Below, piece by piece: positions 1-5,865 of a stretch of DNA of 6,698 bases (position 1 is the stretch's first letter; each line of letters starts with the position of its first letter). The notes below the pieces were generated by a model that saw only the letters and a program-made list of their open reading frames with translations, did no database searches and was not told the origin of the DNA. Where the stretch lies: contig DASPTB010000079.1 in assembly GCA_035623615.1 (NCBI GenBank), positions 1 through 6,698 of the forward strand, read 5' to 3'. The translations under genes were made by a program, and so were the position numbers. The stretch comes from DASPTB01 sp035623615. GTDB lineage: Bacteria > Actinomycetota > UBA4738.

Positions 1-823
1 CTACGTCGGCGAGGACGTCGAGAACATCCTGCTGAAGCTGATCCAGGCGGCCGACTACGACGTGAAGAAGGCCGAGACCGGGATCATCTACATCGACGAG
101 GTCGACAAGATCGCCCGCAAGAGCGAGAACCCGTCGATCACGCGCGACGTTTCCGGCGAGGGGGTGCAGCAGGCGCTGCTGAAGATCCTCGAGGGGACGA
201 CCGCGTCGGTCCCGCCGCAGGGCGGCCGAAAGCATCCGCACCAGGAGTTCATTCAGATCGACACCACGAACATCCTGTTCATCTGCGGCGGCGCCTTCGC
301 CGGCCTCGAGAAGATCATCGAGGGCCGCATCGGCCGCAAGGGGATCGGGTTCGGCGCCGACGTGCGCCGGCTCGAGGAGAAGGACCTCGGCGAGGTCTTC
401 TCCCACGTGCTCCCGGAGGACCTGCTGAAGTACGGGCTCATCCCCGAGTTCGTCGGCCGGCTGCCCGTCATCACCTACGTGCACAACCTCGACCGGCAGG
501 CGCTCATCGACATCCTCACCGAGCCGAAGAACGCGCTCGTCAAGCAGTACCGCAAGTTCTTCGAGTTCGACGGCGTCGAGCTGGAGCTCTCCGAGGACGC
601 GCTCGCGGCGATTGCCGACCAGGCCATCCTGCGCTCGACGGGCGCCCGCGGCCTGCGCGCCATCCTCGAGGAGGTGCTGCTCAACGTCATGTACGAGCTG
701 CCCTCCAGCAAGGACATCACCAAGTGCGTCATCGACGAGGACGTCGTGTTGAACAAGGTGAACCCGACGCTCGTCCGCGGACCGCAGAAGCAGGCCAAGC
801 AGCCGAAGGAGCGCTCGGCCTAG
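1..823 (+). CDS. clpX: ATP-dependent Clp protease ATP-binding subunit ClpX (C-terminal 273 residues; 5' end outside window)
   Basis: ClpX is the hexameric AAA+ unfoldase that recognises substrates, unfolds them with ATP and threads them into the ClpP chamber in the cytoplasm. The frame is open from base 2, and the window begins inside the GYVG pore-1 loop, so the N-terminal zinc-binding domain and Walker A are outside. Numbering from the first full codon, visible landmarks are the Walker B motif IYIDEVDK (29-36), the pore RKH loop (76-78), sensor 1 in TNILFICGG (89-97), the ClpP-docking IGF loop in GIGFGAD (114-120), the arginine-finger region EFVGRLP (149-155) and sensor 2 GARGLR (214-219). 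The C-terminal tail is lysine-rich and ends at a TAG codon. A GTG at 62 is internal and not the start. Nearly all third codon positions are G/C. The gene appears intact over the visible part. It converges on the minus-strand gene ending at 855. Confidence 0.97.
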   Translation, partial: YVGEDVENILLKLIQAADYDVKKAETGIIYIDEVDKIARKSENPSITRDVSGEGVQQALLKILEGTTASVPPQGGRKHPHQEFIQIDTTNILFICGGAFAGLEKIIEGRIGRKGIGFGADVRRLEEKDLGEVFSHVLPEDLLKYGLIPEFVGRLPVITYVHNLDRQALIDILTEPKNALVKQYRKFFEFDGVELELSEDALAAIADQAILRSTGARGLRAILEEVLLNVMYELPSSKDITKCVIDEDVVLNKVNPTLVRGPQKQAKQPKERSA

Positions 824-831
824 CTCGGCCG
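816..831. terminator. Weak inverted repeat between convergent genes, possible bidirectional terminator
   Basis: CGGCC (816-820) and GGCCG (827-831) can form a 5-bp stem around a 6-nt loop that contains the clpX stop codon. It lies in the approximately 31-nt gap where clpX and the minus-strand gene converge, which is where a shared terminator would be expected. There is no U-tract on either strand and the stem is short, so this is a weak call. Termination here may be Rho-dependent instead. Confidence 0.18.
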
Positions 832-854
832 CTCGAGGGGTCGCGCCTTCCTCT

Positions 855-2552
855 TCAGTAGCCGCAGTCCTCGCACGACCCGCGATCCGACGCGCCCGGA
901 GGAATCGGCCGCGGCGCCGGCGGGCGCCCCCAGATGGACGCATGGACGAGACGCGTCACGTCGTGGAAGACGTAGAGGTGACGCATGAGGTCGGCGAACG
1001 CGTACTCCCGGTCGGGCAGATACGTGAGCTTCGCGTGGAAGTACTCGTCGAGGATCAGCCGGAACGTGTTCACCGGCGTGATGTCGGGCCACACCGCGCT
1101 CTTCGGGATCCCCGGCAGGTAGTACGCGTTCAGGATGTCGAACTTCATCTCGAGCTGGTTCGGGTTCGGATGCGGCGGCCAGATCGTGGGCTCTCCCGGG
1201 TACGGACCCTCGTCGGCCTGCAGGACGATCACCGGCTGCTGGTCCGCCGGCCGGTCCTGGAGCGAGGTCACGAGCTTCCTGATCTGCTGGTCGATCCAGT
1301 AGTGCTGGTCCACGTACGCCTGCTTCTCGCCCTCCCGGTCGAGGGTCGACCGGGGCAGCAGCGAGCCGTCGCGCTCGAATACCAGCGGGCCGTGCGGGCA
1401 GAGAATGTGGGTGAAGACGAACCGCGGGCCCGTGTATCGCTGCAGATGCTCGGTGGTCGACAGCTGCCACAGCGTCGTGCGCCACGCCTCGGTCCGGAAC
1501 GCCTGCGATGTCGCCGGCTCCTGCTTGAGCAGGTTGGAGAAGTCTGATCCCCCATGGGTGAGGTTGACGTCGGCGTTGACCGCCGTCCTGGTCTGGTTGA
1601 GCCACGACCCGATGTGAATGTAGTCGTAGCCGAGGGACTTCATGATGGTGCCGATCTGGGCGTGTTGCAGGAGGTTCGTGATCGGCGTGATGTTGCCGGT
1701 GTTCGGTCCCATCTTCGCCGTCAGGAATCCCAGGTATCGCAGGTTCATCGACGATGCCAGAGCGAGTTCGGTGCGCGGGTAGTTGGTCGCGCTGTGCGCC
1801 GGGAGGACGAAGCCCTTGCCCTGTAGCCACTTCATCAGCGGTTCGCTGTCGTAGTCGAAGAAATCCTGCAGCGTGCGAGTCCCGCCGTACTCGTCGAAGA
1901 TGATGTAGTAGACGTCGGGCCGGTGCGCGGGCGGGCTGGCGAGCAGGCTGGGCGGCAGCGTCGGCGCTCCTTGCAGGACCGATTTGGTGCTGCCCGCGCC
2001 GGGATCGACCTGTGCCCACACGACCGTGAACAGGTTCATGCCGACGAGCACGACCGCAGCGATGTTGAAGCCGTTCGTCACGGACGGGACCCACGCGCCG
2101 CCACGAAGGATGAACACGACCGCGATCGCGGCGAGCACGCACCAGCCGGCCAGCAGCATGGCGGTGTTGCCGTGCGAGACGTTGCCGACCGCGAGGACCA
2201 GATACCCGAACGAGAAGAACATCAGCGCGAGGACGGACACGACGAGGCCGGCACGGCGGGCGTCGTGCAGGATCCGAGTCCCGATCGCCCAGAGAGCGGC
2301 CGCGACGCCGACGCTCAGCAGGATCGGGCGGACGACCTCGTCGAGGTCGACGCCCTGATCGAGGTTGTGCGCCCACAGGAACAGGATCGGGAACGCCGCG
2401 AACAGGATGGGGTGCACGACGACGCGGGAACCTTGCGTTCGCTGCCGGGAGCGAGTCGGCCGCGGAGTCTCGGGCTCCTGCTCATGCTCCTGCTTCTGCG
2501 AGCCGCCCGCTTCGCCGCCGGGCCGCGTTCCGGCGTCCTCGGGACCTGCCAC
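855..2552 (-). CDS. Membrane-anchored sulfatase / LTA-synthase-like hydrolase-transferase
   Basis: This 565-aa protein starts at GTG 2552, four bases after the preceding stop. Residues 1-44 are charged and probably cytoplasmic. Five hydrophobic segments follow (about 45-61, 74-93, 101-122, 131-150, 160-181). An odd number places the C-terminal part (about 210-565) outside the membrane. That part looks like the alkaline phosphatase superfamily, sulfatase/LTA-synthase branch: a PDVYYIIFDEYGG strand with candidate metal ligand D220, a candidate nucleophile T261 in NYPRTELALASS, HGPL (H387), and a late metal-binding strand VIVLQADEGP (D447, E448). Members hydrolyse or transfer phosphate, sulfate or phosphoglycerol esters. 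The exact substrate cannot be read here, but modification of an envelope polymer is a fair inference. Unusually, D447 is followed by Glu where LtaS-type enzymes have Asp-His. No convincing Shine-Dalgarno is visible, so translation is probably coupled to the upstream methyltransferase. This is the last gene of the operon. Confidence 0.82.
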   Translation of the reverse strand: MAGPEDAGTRPGGEAGGSQKQEHEQEPETPRPTRSRQRTQGSRVVVHPILFAAFPILFLWAHNLDQGVDLDEVVRPILLSVGVAAALWAIGTRILHDARRAGLVVSVLALMFFSFGYLVLAVGNVSHGNTAMLLAGWCVLAAIAVVFILRGGAWVPSVTNGFNIAAVVLVGMNLFTVVWAQVDPGAGSTKSVLQGAPTLPPSLLASPPAHRPDVYYIIFDEYGGTRTLQDFFDYDSEPLMKWLQGKGFVLPAHSATNYPRTELALASSMNLRYLGFLTAKMGPNTGNITPITNLLQHAQIGTIMKSLGYDYIHIGSWLNQTRTAVNADVNLTHGGSDFSNLLKQEPATSQAFRTEAWRTTLWQLSTTEHLQRYTGPRFVFTHILCPHGPLVFERDGSLLPRSTLDREGEKQAYVDQHYWIDQQIRKLVTSLQDRPADQQPVIVLQADEGPYPGEPTIWPPHPNPNQLEMKFDILNAYYLPGIPKSAVWPDITPVNTFRLILDEYFHAKLTYLPDREYAFADLMRHLYVFHDVTRLVHASIWGRPPAPRPIPPGASDRGSCEDCGY

Positions 2553-2556
2553 CCGG

Positions 2557-3942
2557 TCACTGCCCCCGCATGAGGTACAGCACGCGCGACGAGTCCCGCA
2601 GCTCCTCCGCGCGCTCCACCACGAACCGCCGCCCGAACGCCGCCTCGAAACCGTCCCGCGTGTAGCCGGGGAAGACGTCTTCGCGCATCGCCAACAGGTC
2701 CTGGACCCGCGGATCTTGCTTCGGGACGAACTCGACGACGAGCCACGCGCAGAGCTCGCGGAAGTCGTCGGCCAGCAGGTCGAGCGGAACGTTGTTGCCG
2801 ATGGCCAGGTGGTGCACGAGGGCGAGCGCGAGCGCCATGTCGGCCGGTCCGCGCTCCGCGAGCGGCGACCGTTCCCGGTTTGCGAGTCCGATCGCCGGGC
2901 TCGGGTTCGTCAGGTCCATGACGAGCGGCAGCAGGTGCCGCTCGCGGTCCTTCACCACCGTCGTGTAGTTCCGCTCGACGCACGCCGCGTCGGCGTCGAA
3001 GCAGATCGTCGGGATCCCGCGAGAGCTCGCGATCCGCGCGAAGGCCCCGGTGTTGCCTCCGAGGTCCCAGACGGATTCCGGACGGACCCGGTCGACGAAG
3101 GCTTCGACCAGCGTCCGCTTGTGCTCGCTCGCCTCGGCCGAGTAGCTCGGCGCCTCGTCGTAGTAGCCCGTCCACGCCGACTCCTCCGGCGACCACGTCA
3201 GGTCGGAGACGGTCGAGTGCAGGCTGGAGACCACGCCGCGGAACGAGCGTTCGTTGAAGCCGCCGCGCCGCGTCTGCGATCGCGCCGCCGCGCCGTCGCC
3301 GGCGTGGCGGCGCTGGCTGCGCGCGTGCGCGAACAGATGCATCTGGAGCGACGGCTTCAGGCCCGCGCGCTTCGGGAGCAGCTCCGTCGCGAGGTCGAGG
3401 GGGACACCGTCCAGGTGCAGCTGCGAGAGCCGACCGAGCCGCGCGTCCCGGTAGCTGACGAGCGCGAGCGGGGCGAGGAACTGCTGGCAGAACTGACGGT
3501 AGGCGACCCAGGGCTCGCTCGGGTCGAACCTGCCGAACGACAGCGTGTCGATCAGCACCGGGCGTCCGTCGCGGAACTGGATGTTGTACGCGCTCGCGTC
3601 GCGCAGCGACATCCCATGCTCCATGGCGGCTTCCTGGATGTCGAGCGTCGCGAGCGCCGCGGCCTTCAGTTCGCTGAAGCACCACTCGTAGGGGTAGGAG
3701 ACGAAGGGGATCTGTTCGGGACGCAGGATCCGGTGCGCGCCCTCGGCCGCCGCGAGCTCGTCCACCTCCTCGTGGGGGATCAGCAGGCCGCGTTCGACGA
3801 GGGACGCATAGAGGCCGGAGCCCATGAGGAGGTCGTACTCGTCGGCGAACGCCTGGTTGACCTGCCGGAAGACGGTCTTGTCGCGGACGAAGACGAATCC
3901 GCTGGGGTCGCGGAACGAGCCGGGAACGGCGTCCGGGATCAG
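2557..3942 (-). CDS. Class I SAM-dependent methyltransferase with kinase-like N-terminal region
   Basis: About 461 aa if it starts at CTG 3942. The C-terminal half is a Rossmann-type methyltransferase: motif I VWDLGGNTGAFAR (291-303), an acidic end of strand 2 in ICFDADAACVERNY (313-326), and a motif-IV-like stretch LALALVHHLAIGNN (371-384). The N-terminal half (about 10-250) begins with DPSGFVF and contains LRDASAYN (113-120) followed by VLIDT (129-133). The D-x4-N then D spacing resembles the catalytic loop and metal-binding Asp of kinase-like folds. The substrate is unknown; the neighbours suggest an envelope or glycan target. The start is uncertain: no ATG, GTG or TTG lies between GTG 4005 (67-nt overlap with the preceding gene) and ATG 3825, which would remove the DPSGFVF region. 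CTG 3942 overlaps the preceding TGA as CTGA and has AAGGA three bases upstream. An open frame extends further upstream to 4254, but that translation is arginine-rich shadow sequence. The next gene follows after 4 nt. Confidence 0.85.
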   Translation of the reverse strand: MIPDAVPGSFRDPSGFVFVRDKTVFRQVNQAFADEYDLLMGSGLYASLVERGLLIPHEEVDELAAAEGAHRILRPEQIPFVSYPYEWCFSELKAAALATLDIQEAAMEHGMSLRDASAYNIQFRDGRPVLIDTLSFGRFDPSEPWVAYRQFCQQFLAPLALVSYRDARLGRLSQLHLDGVPLDLATELLPKRAGLKPSLQMHLFAHARSQRRHAGDGAAARSQTRRGGFNERSFRGVVSSLHSTVSDLTWSPEESAWTGYYDEAPSYSAEASEHKRTLVEAFVDRVRPESVWDLGGNTGAFARIASSRGIPTICFDADAACVERNYTTVVKDRERHLLPLVMDLTNPSPAIGLANRERSPLAERGPADMALALALVHHLAIGNNVPLDLLADDFRELCAWLVVEFVPKQDPRVQDLLAMREDVFPGYTRDGFEAAFGRRFVVERAEELRDSSRVLYLMRGQ

Positions 3943-4187
3943 GCGTCCTTGTCTTGCGGCTCCCGGGTGGAGCGCCGCGTCAGTCGGGCCCAGGTGCGCT
4001 TCCACATCAGCTTGACGCTGACGGCGAGGCCGAGAAGAGCGCCGACCACGACCTGGAACATGTAGCTGCCGGTTCCGGGGTCGAGATAGGCCACTCCCCG
4101 GGGGGCAGCCGATGCGGTGCCGGCGACGGCGAGCACCGTCAGGACGGCGCCCATCAACAAAGCAATGCGCCCCACGCTCGATCTCAC
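3939..4187 (-). CDS. Small membrane protein with signal-like N-terminus and YLDPGTGS motif
   Basis: This 82-aa protein is the first gene of the minus-strand operon. GTG 4187 is chosen because GGGAAGGGAG ends six bases before it; an in-frame GTG at 4205 lies upstream of that Shine-Dalgarno. Residues 7-22 form a hydrophobic stretch followed by AGTASA|AP (22-29), a plausible signal-peptidase I site. The mature part then shows AYLDPGTGS (33-41), a second hydrophobic segment (about 43-62) and a positively charged tail (KRTWARLTRR, 63-72). By the positive-inside rule, the YLDPGTGS end faces outward and the tail faces the cytoplasm. Short proteins with a Y-[IL]-D-P-G-T-G-S motif before a single TM helix recur in bacteria, often beside methyltransferase and sulfatase-like genes, but I know of no assigned function (recollection, not a search). 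It may be a small partner or anchor for the two downstream proteins. Its TGA overlaps the proposed CTG start of the methyltransferase. Confidence 0.75.
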   Translation of the reverse strand: MRSSVGRIALLMGAVLTVLAVAGTASAAPRGVAYLDPGTGSYMFQVVVGALLGLAVSVKLMWKRTWARLTRRSTREPQDKDA

Positions 4188-4193
4188 GAGTTG

Positions 4194-4203
4194 CTCCCTT
4201 CCC
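4194..4203 (-). promoter_or_regulatory. Ribosome binding site that fixes the start of the small membrane protein
   Basis: On the minus strand, GGGAAGGGAG ends six bases before GTG 4187. This is an SD-like purine run at normal spacing, and it favours that GTG over the in-frame GTG at 4205. Confidence 0.6.
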
Positions 4204-4223
4204 ACCGACCCAGGTGTCGGCGG

Positions 4224-4229
4224 ATTCTA
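4224..4229 (-). promoter_or_regulatory. Candidate -10 element (TAGAAT) of the three-gene operon
   Basis: TAGAAT on the minus strand matches five of six bases of TATAAT. It would place the transcription start near 4217, giving a leader of about 30 nt that contains the ribosome binding site. No good -35 hexamer is seen 16-18 bases upstream. The position, immediately before the first gene of the operon in otherwise GC-rich DNA, supports the call. Confidence 0.4.
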
Positions 4230-4309
4230 TCAACGGGATTGGCGGTTTCGCCACGCGGTGGTGCCGCCAGAGCCGGTCCTGGGTGGCCGGCTAGGCCAGG
4301 GATCGCCAC

Positions 4310-4360
4310 CCCCGTCGGGGATCGATCCGCGGTGGTATCCGTCTTGTCCTCGTGGATACC
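4310..4360 (-). terminator. Two inverted repeats downstream of the lone hypothetical gene, possible terminator region
   Basis: GGTATCC (4334-4340) and GGATACC (4354-4360) are exact inverted copies around a 13-nt loop, beginning 15 nt beyond the stop of the minus-strand gene 4849-4376. Further on, CCCCG-T-CGGGG (4310-4320) is a perfect palindrome with a one-base centre. Neither is followed by a T-run on the minus strand, so they are not standard intrinsic terminators. They sit between two minus-strand transcription units, where termination is expected. Protein binding is the alternative. Confidence 0.3.
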
Positions 4361-4367
4361 GCGATCG

Positions 4368-4378
4368 TGACGACGTCA
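4368..4378. repeat. Palindrome TGACG-A-CGTCA over the stop of the hypothetical gene
   Basis: An exact 11-bp inverted repeat whose right end is the stop codon of the minus-strand gene 4849-4376. It has the size and symmetry of a dimeric regulator half-site pair, but its location at the 3' end of a gene makes an operator role uncertain. It lies about 140 bp upstream of the candidate -10 of the three-gene operon. Confidence 0.25.
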
Positions 4379-4849
4379 GGCACTCAATTCTTTGGCGAAG
4401 CGATTCTGGAATCGATCGCCGAGCACGCGCGTCAGCGTCTGAATCAGCGGCTCGCGCGCCTTCTTCCCAACCAGAAAGCTCCGCCCGTGAACCCCCGCCT
4501 CGGGCGCGAGCCGGAACTGAAGTTTTCCCGTCCCCCAGACGACGGCGCGAAAACTCCGGCCGAAGGTTGCACGCTCAATGTACACGAGGTGATAAGCGAA
4601 GGTGTTCGGAATCCGTTCGACGACTTCTTCCGGGGTGAGGAGCCCGTGAGCTCCTCGCTCGCCAACCTCATCAAGTTCCTTGGACCAAGCGGTCAGCCTT
4701 GCCTTCGTCACGAAGCCAGGGGCTGGAGCTGAGAACAAGAGGCGATCATCGAACGCCACGAGCGTGGTCCGGGTGTGCTCGCCGATGAGCAAGCCTTTCA
4801 CCACCCCCACATACGTACTCGATCCGGACGCTTCTCCATCCACGGACAC
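4376..4849 (-). CDS. Hypothetical protein, 157 aa, family not recognised
   Basis: GTG 4849 is chosen because GGAGG (4856-4860) lies exactly six bases upstream; the in-frame GTG at 4870 precedes that site. The product has no signal peptide or transmembrane segment and is probably cytoplasmic. It opens with alternating hydrophobic stretches (STYVGVVKGLLIGEH at 11-25, TTLVAFDDRLLFSAP at 28-42), then an acidic helical section (SKELDEVGERG, 56-66; LTPEEVVERIP, 71-81), strand-like segments (FAYHLVYIERATF, 84-96; FRAVVWGTGKLQFRLAP, 100-116) and a basic C-terminal helix. This reads like a small mixed alpha/beta domain, with no motif I can assign. By hand count 111 of 157 codons end in G or C, against 30 of 30 in the first codons of the clpX fragment and 28 of 30 in valS. 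It therefore stands apart in base usage and may be acquired. It appears to be its own transcription unit. Confidence 0.68.
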   Translation of the reverse strand: MSVDGEASGSSTYVGVVKGLLIGEHTRTTLVAFDDRLLFSAPAPGFVTKARLTAWSKELDEVGERGAHGLLTPEEVVERIPNTFAYHLVYIERATFGRSFRAVVWGTGKLQFRLAPEAGVHGRSFLVGKKAREPLIQTLTRVLGDRFQNRFAKELSA

Positions 4850-4855
4850 CTTCTG

Positions 4856-4860
4856 CCTCC
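4856..4860 (-). promoter_or_regulatory. Consensus GGAGG ribosome binding site of the hypothetical gene
   Basis: A perfect GGAGG with a six-base spacer to GTG 4849. It decides the start and is good evidence that the minus strand, not the overlapping plus-strand open frame, is coding here. Confidence 0.65.
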
Positions 4861-4881
4861 AGCGCCGCACTTCCCGCCCGC

Positions 4882-4911
4882 ATTTAGTCCCATGACCACG
4901 CCCAGTCGCAA
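4882..4911 (-). promoter_or_regulatory. Candidate promoter of the hypothetical gene
   Basis: On the minus strand, TTGCGA (4906-4911) and CTAAAT (4882-4887) are separated by 18 bases. The -35 half matches four of six consensus bases; the -10 half matches only three but is the AT-richest spot nearby. A start near 4875 would give a leader of about 26 nt that includes the GGAGG site. Confidence 0.28.
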
Positions 4912-5133
4912 GTCGCCCTTCTGTCAGTCTCCTTTTGGGGACGGCCTCAGCTCAGGGCCTCTGGCTCGCTGGCGAACCTTCGAAACATGGTCGCCCGGGT
5001 CTCCGGCGGAAGGCCAAGATGGCTTGCCGGGGGGCTGGGGGAGCGCGTTGGCCTGCCTGAGTCCGGGAGCGGAGTGGCCAGGATGAACGGGGGACTCATG
5101 TCCAATTCATGGCCCGGCCCCGCCGCCCGGTCC

Positions 5134-5784
5134 CTACTGTCCGCCGGGGGTCAGCATGTCGCCGCGCTTCAGGTGCACGGCGGCCCAGCAGTACCAGGCG
5201 GCAACGCTCCGGTACGGCCTATAGGCCTCACCCAGCGGAAACAGCTCTTTGGGCGACGGCATCTCCGCGAGCCCGTACGCGATCTTGTAGCCGTTGCGCA
5301 CGCCGAAGTCGTCGACCGGCCAGACATCGGGCCTTCCCAGCTGGAACATCAGAAACATCTCGGCCGTCCACCGGCCGATGCCGCGGACCTGCGTCAGCCG
5401 GGCGACGACGTCGTCGTCCTGGTGACGGCCGAGAGTTCGCAGGGGAACCGTTCCATCGATGGACTTCTCGGCCAAATCGCGGATGGCCACCACCTTGGCG
5501 GTCGACAGCCCGACCGAGCGAAGCTTGCGCTCGGGGGTCGCGAGGATCGCCTCGGGCGTGAGCGACCTCCCGTCGAACAGCGCCAGAAACCGGCCGTGGA
5601 TGGCCGCGGCGGCCCGGCCGGCGAGCTGCTGGTAGACGATGGCACGGACCAGCGAGTCGAGATGCGACGTCCTGGGCGCCTTGCCCAGCGTGCACGGCCC
5701 CGCCGCCCGGACGAGCCGGGCCAGGGTCCGGTCGCGCCTGGCCAGGGCGCGTTCCCCTCGAGCGATCGTCTCCGCGCGCGTCAC
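5134..5784 (-). CDS. DNA-3-methyladenine glycosylase, AlkA/Mag1 type (HhH-GPD superfamily)
   Basis: This enzyme starts base excision repair by flipping out alkylated purines such as 3-methyladenine and cutting the N-glycosidic bond. The 216-aa protein shows LVRAIVYQQLAGRAA (45-59), typical of the first conserved helix, a helix-hairpin-helix VRGIGRWTAEMFL (133-145), and the catalytic region WPVDDFGVRNG (155-165). D159, the second Asp, matches the catalytic Asp of AlkA (D238 in E. coli). It lacks the N-terminal TBP-like domain of 282-aa E. coli AlkA, so it is nearer the short Mag1-like form. No four-cysteine iron-sulfur motif is present, which argues against an EndoIII or MutY relative. GTG 5784 is chosen because TAGGGT lies eight bases upstream, as for a leaderless message. 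TTG 5793 and ATG 5886 are alternatives, but sequence above 5784 has no family similarity that I can see. The gene is alone, stops at TAG, and is divergent from valS. Confidence 0.9.
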   Translation of the reverse strand: MTRAETIARGERALARRDRTLARLVRAAGPCTLGKAPRTSHLDSLVRAIVYQQLAGRAAAAIHGRFLALFDGRSLTPEAILATPERKLRSVGLSTAKVVAIRDLAEKSIDGTVPLRTLGRHQDDDVVARLTQVRGIGRWTAEMFLMFQLGRPDVWPVDDFGVRNGYKIAYGLAEMPSPKELFPLGEAYRPYRSVAAWYCWAAVHLKRGDMLTPGGQ

Positions 5785-5792
5785 GGTCGCCA

Positions 5793-5798
5793 ACCCTA
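5793..5798 (-). promoter_or_regulatory. Candidate -10 (TAGGGT) of the glycosylase gene, leaderless layout
   Basis: TAGGGT on the minus strand fits the TAnnnT core and ends eight bases before GTG 5784, so transcription could begin at or near the start codon. No clear -35 is visible. No Shine-Dalgarno precedes the GTG, consistent with a leaderless start. Confidence 0.33.
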
Positions 5799-5853
5799 AC
5801 GGCCGGCACCGCCGATCCGTGAAACGCGGCCCGGCCGCTGCGGCCGAGCCCGC

Positions 5854-5859
5854 TACACT
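5854..5859 (+). promoter_or_regulatory. Candidate -10 (TACACT) upstream of valS
   Basis: TACACT fits TAnnnT, and six bases separate it from ATG 5866, which would then sit at +1 as a leaderless start. No recognisable -35 is found 16-18 bases upstream. It would produce a valS leader transcript of about 153 nt. Confidence 0.38.
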
Positions 5860-5865
5860 TGGGCC

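Larger units (their letters stand above)
4850..5133. other. Gene-free spacer between hypothetical gene and glycosylase gene
   Basis: Apart from the ribosome binding site and candidate promoter of the hypothetical gene, I see no convincing coding region here: frames on either strand are short, biased in composition and lack a ribosome binding site. Small inverted repeats occur, such as GCCA-AGA-TGGC near 5022, and there is a GC-rich run just beyond the glycosylase stop (about 5111-5133), but none has a T-tract. No tRNA, insertion sequence end or long repeat was found by eye. Confidence 0.5.

Noticed and set aside
820..2376. Minus-strand open frame of 518 codons in another frame over the sulfatase-like gene
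   Set aside because: Extremely Arg/Pro/Ala-rich shadow; the overlapping frame 855-2552 has membrane segments and superfamily motifs.
2315..3685. Minus-strand open frame of 456 codons over the methyltransferase and the start of the sulfatase-like gene
   Set aside because: Arg-rich shadow translation without domains; the methyltransferase motif I and the downstream gene are in another frame.
2365..4065. Plus-strand open frame of 566 codons opposite the sulfatase-like N-terminus and the methyltransferase
   Set aside because: It is rich in Arg, Val, Glu and Ala with no recognisable domain, crosses two well-supported genes on the other strand, and has no ribosome binding site. Long antisense frames are common in GC-rich DNA with strong third-position bias.
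3943..4254. Extension of the methyltransferase frame up to 4254
   Set aside because: The added residues are a shadow of the small membrane protein gene, with an Arg-rich, low-quality composition; the small protein has a ribosome binding site, a signal-like segment and a membrane segment.
4352..4732. Plus-strand 126-codon open frame
   Set aside because: It is antisense to the 157-aa gene, which has a perfect GGAGG at six-base spacing and more protein-like alternation of hydrophobic and charged residues. The plus frame has no ribosome binding site.
4850..5133. tRNA gene, insertion sequence end or CRISPR-like repeats in the spacer
   Set aside because: No cloverleaf-compatible arms with a TTCRA-type T-loop, no terminal inverted repeats and no regularly spaced repeat was seen by eye.
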